Source: Candidatus Lindowbacteria bacterium RIFCSPLOWO2_12_FULL_62_27
GTDB lineage: Bacteria > Lindowbacteria > 2-12-FULL-62-27
Length of the DNA: 64,000 bases
NCBI GenBank assembly: GCA_001784175.1
Contig: MFPR01000020.1
Span: 215,248 to 279,247 of the forward strand
Direction of reading: 5' to 3'
Part shown: in pieces, positions 63,402-64,000 of the stretch
Layout: each line of letters begins with the position of its first letter
Numbering within the stretch: the first letter of the stretch is position 1
Translations under genes and position numbers: made by a program
Notes under the pieces: generated by a model
What the model saw: only the letters and a program-made list of their open reading frames with translations
What the model was told of the DNA's origin: nothing
Databases searched by the model: none

Positions 63402-64000
63402 ATGAGCCTCGATGCGACGATGTGGGAGAAGGCGGACGCAAGTTATCAGAATTACCTCGCGTATATCGCCCGGAAGACGGACCGGTTTGAATTGACGCCG
63501 GCAGATCTTCTGTACGTAACCAATTTCAAAGGAGGAAACGCCGCCATCCATGAGACGGAGGCAACGATTCAGGACAAGCTGGTTGTCTATGCCGCCGCGA
63601 TGAAGAGTTTGGAAGCAACGTTTGGCGGGAGGGCGATCAGCGACCTGAACAAAGAGGAACTCGGGGTTCTCAAAACCCGCGCGCAAGAATTCATCATGCT
63701 CTCAACGCGGGACCCGAGCGCCATCGATGGGTTCAAATGCGTCTACATGGCGGCTCTCCTCCATTTTTATTTTCCGCGGCTGACGCCCATCCTGGACAAA
63801 CGGGTACTTGCGGGACTCGGGCTGCTTGTGAAATACGACAGGGACCGGCAGGTGACGGATATTTGGAAGCACTATTCGACACTGATTGAAGGATTTCACG
63901 TGTATTTAAAACTCATGCCCGCTAAGATAATTTCACGACGTTTGGAAGCGGGAGAGGGATTTCCAGCGTCTGCGGGCTTTGCAGAATCGACGCTTCCGCC
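63402..64000 (+). CDS. Hypothetical protein, cut by right window edge
   Basis: The frame is open to the edge (199 codons). ATG 63402 follows AAGGAGGT with 9 bases spacing, a strong ribosome-binding site. The product is mainly helical and soluble so far: MSLDATMWEKADASYQNYLAYIARKTDRFELTPADLLYVTNFKGGNAAIHE, then ISDLNKEELGVLKTRAQEF and FYFPRLTPILDKRVLAGLGLLVKY. FPRLTPILDKRVL recalls helix-hairpin-helix glycosylase-like folds, but I would not assign it. It is divergent from the ClpS-like operon. Confidence 0.7.
   Translation, partial: MSLDATMWEKADASYQNYLAYIARKTDRFELTPADLLYVTNFKGGNAAIHETEATIQDKLVVYAAAMKSLEATFGGRAISDLNKEELGVLKTRAQEFIMLSTRDPSAIDGFKCVYMAALLHFYFPRLTPILDKRVLAGLGLLVKYDRDRQVTDIWKHYSTLIEGFHVYLKLMPAKIISRRLEAGEGFPASAGFAESTLP

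Overview
The window is one continuous stretch of a high-GC, gene-dense bacterial chromosome. The cell is a flagellated diderm: P-ring (FlgI), L-ring (FlgH), FlgA and rod genes are present. The partial parB, parA and two parS-like sites near the left edge are typical of origin-proximal DNA. I cannot fix the phylum from sequence alone; a deltaproteobacterial, Nitrospirota-like or uncultured diderm lineage would all fit.

Layout. 1-2971: parB (cut by the edge), parA, parS sites, rsmG and a divergent methyltransferase, with patches of much lower GC than the rest. 2968-10020: typA, a DUF4438 protein, a secreted endonuclease/exonuclease/phosphatase-fold protein, a decayed patch with a toxin-antitoxin pair, and nadE. 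10017-15950: a reverse-strand operon murA-flgF-flgG-flgA-flgH-flgI-flgJ with 4-base or 1-base overlaps at most junctions. 16152-20878: a shortened Rho on the plus strand, a MITE-like insertion that has duplicated the 3' end of prmC, then prmC, prfA and rpmE on the minus strand, and pdxJ. 20880-25948: glmS, mnmE, mnmG. 25929-33417: L,D-transpeptidase, moeA, glycosyltransferase, polyprenyl diphosphate synthase, lepA and a class B PBP.

33414-40716: two tandem motility-associated (Maf/DUF115) glycosyltransferases, a TPR lipoprotein, a polytopic membrane protein, a rhomboid protease, a LysR regulator, a zinc-ribbon protein and ssb. 40746-40856 looks like a free-standing small RNA with a near-consensus promoter and an intrinsic terminator. 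40910-48000 is a nucleotide-sugar and surface-glycan cluster: three SDR epimerase/dehydratases, a UDP-sugar 6-dehydrogenase, a polyprenyl-phosphate sugar-1-P transferase, a flippase-like membrane protein and a nucleotidyltransferase. It runs straight into ahcY, a soluble histidine kinase and an NtrC-type activator.

52301-57303 is a methylmalonyl-CoA module: CaiB-type CoA transferase, mutase catalytic subunit, a lipoprotein, mutase B12 subunit, and a single polypeptide fusing the MeaB GTPase chaperone to methylmalonyl-CoA epimerase. Two small phosphatase-like genes follow. The right end (58600-64000) is accessory DNA: a toxin-antitoxin pair between perfect 81-bp direct repeats, an IS1634-like insertion sequence with 18-bp terminal repeats, and a compact four-gene operon encoding a membrane protein, a ClpS-like adaptor, a small unknown protein and a stand-alone receiver. 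A second ClpS-like gene lies convergent to it. This ClpS-like/receiver locus is the best candidate for an undescribed system.
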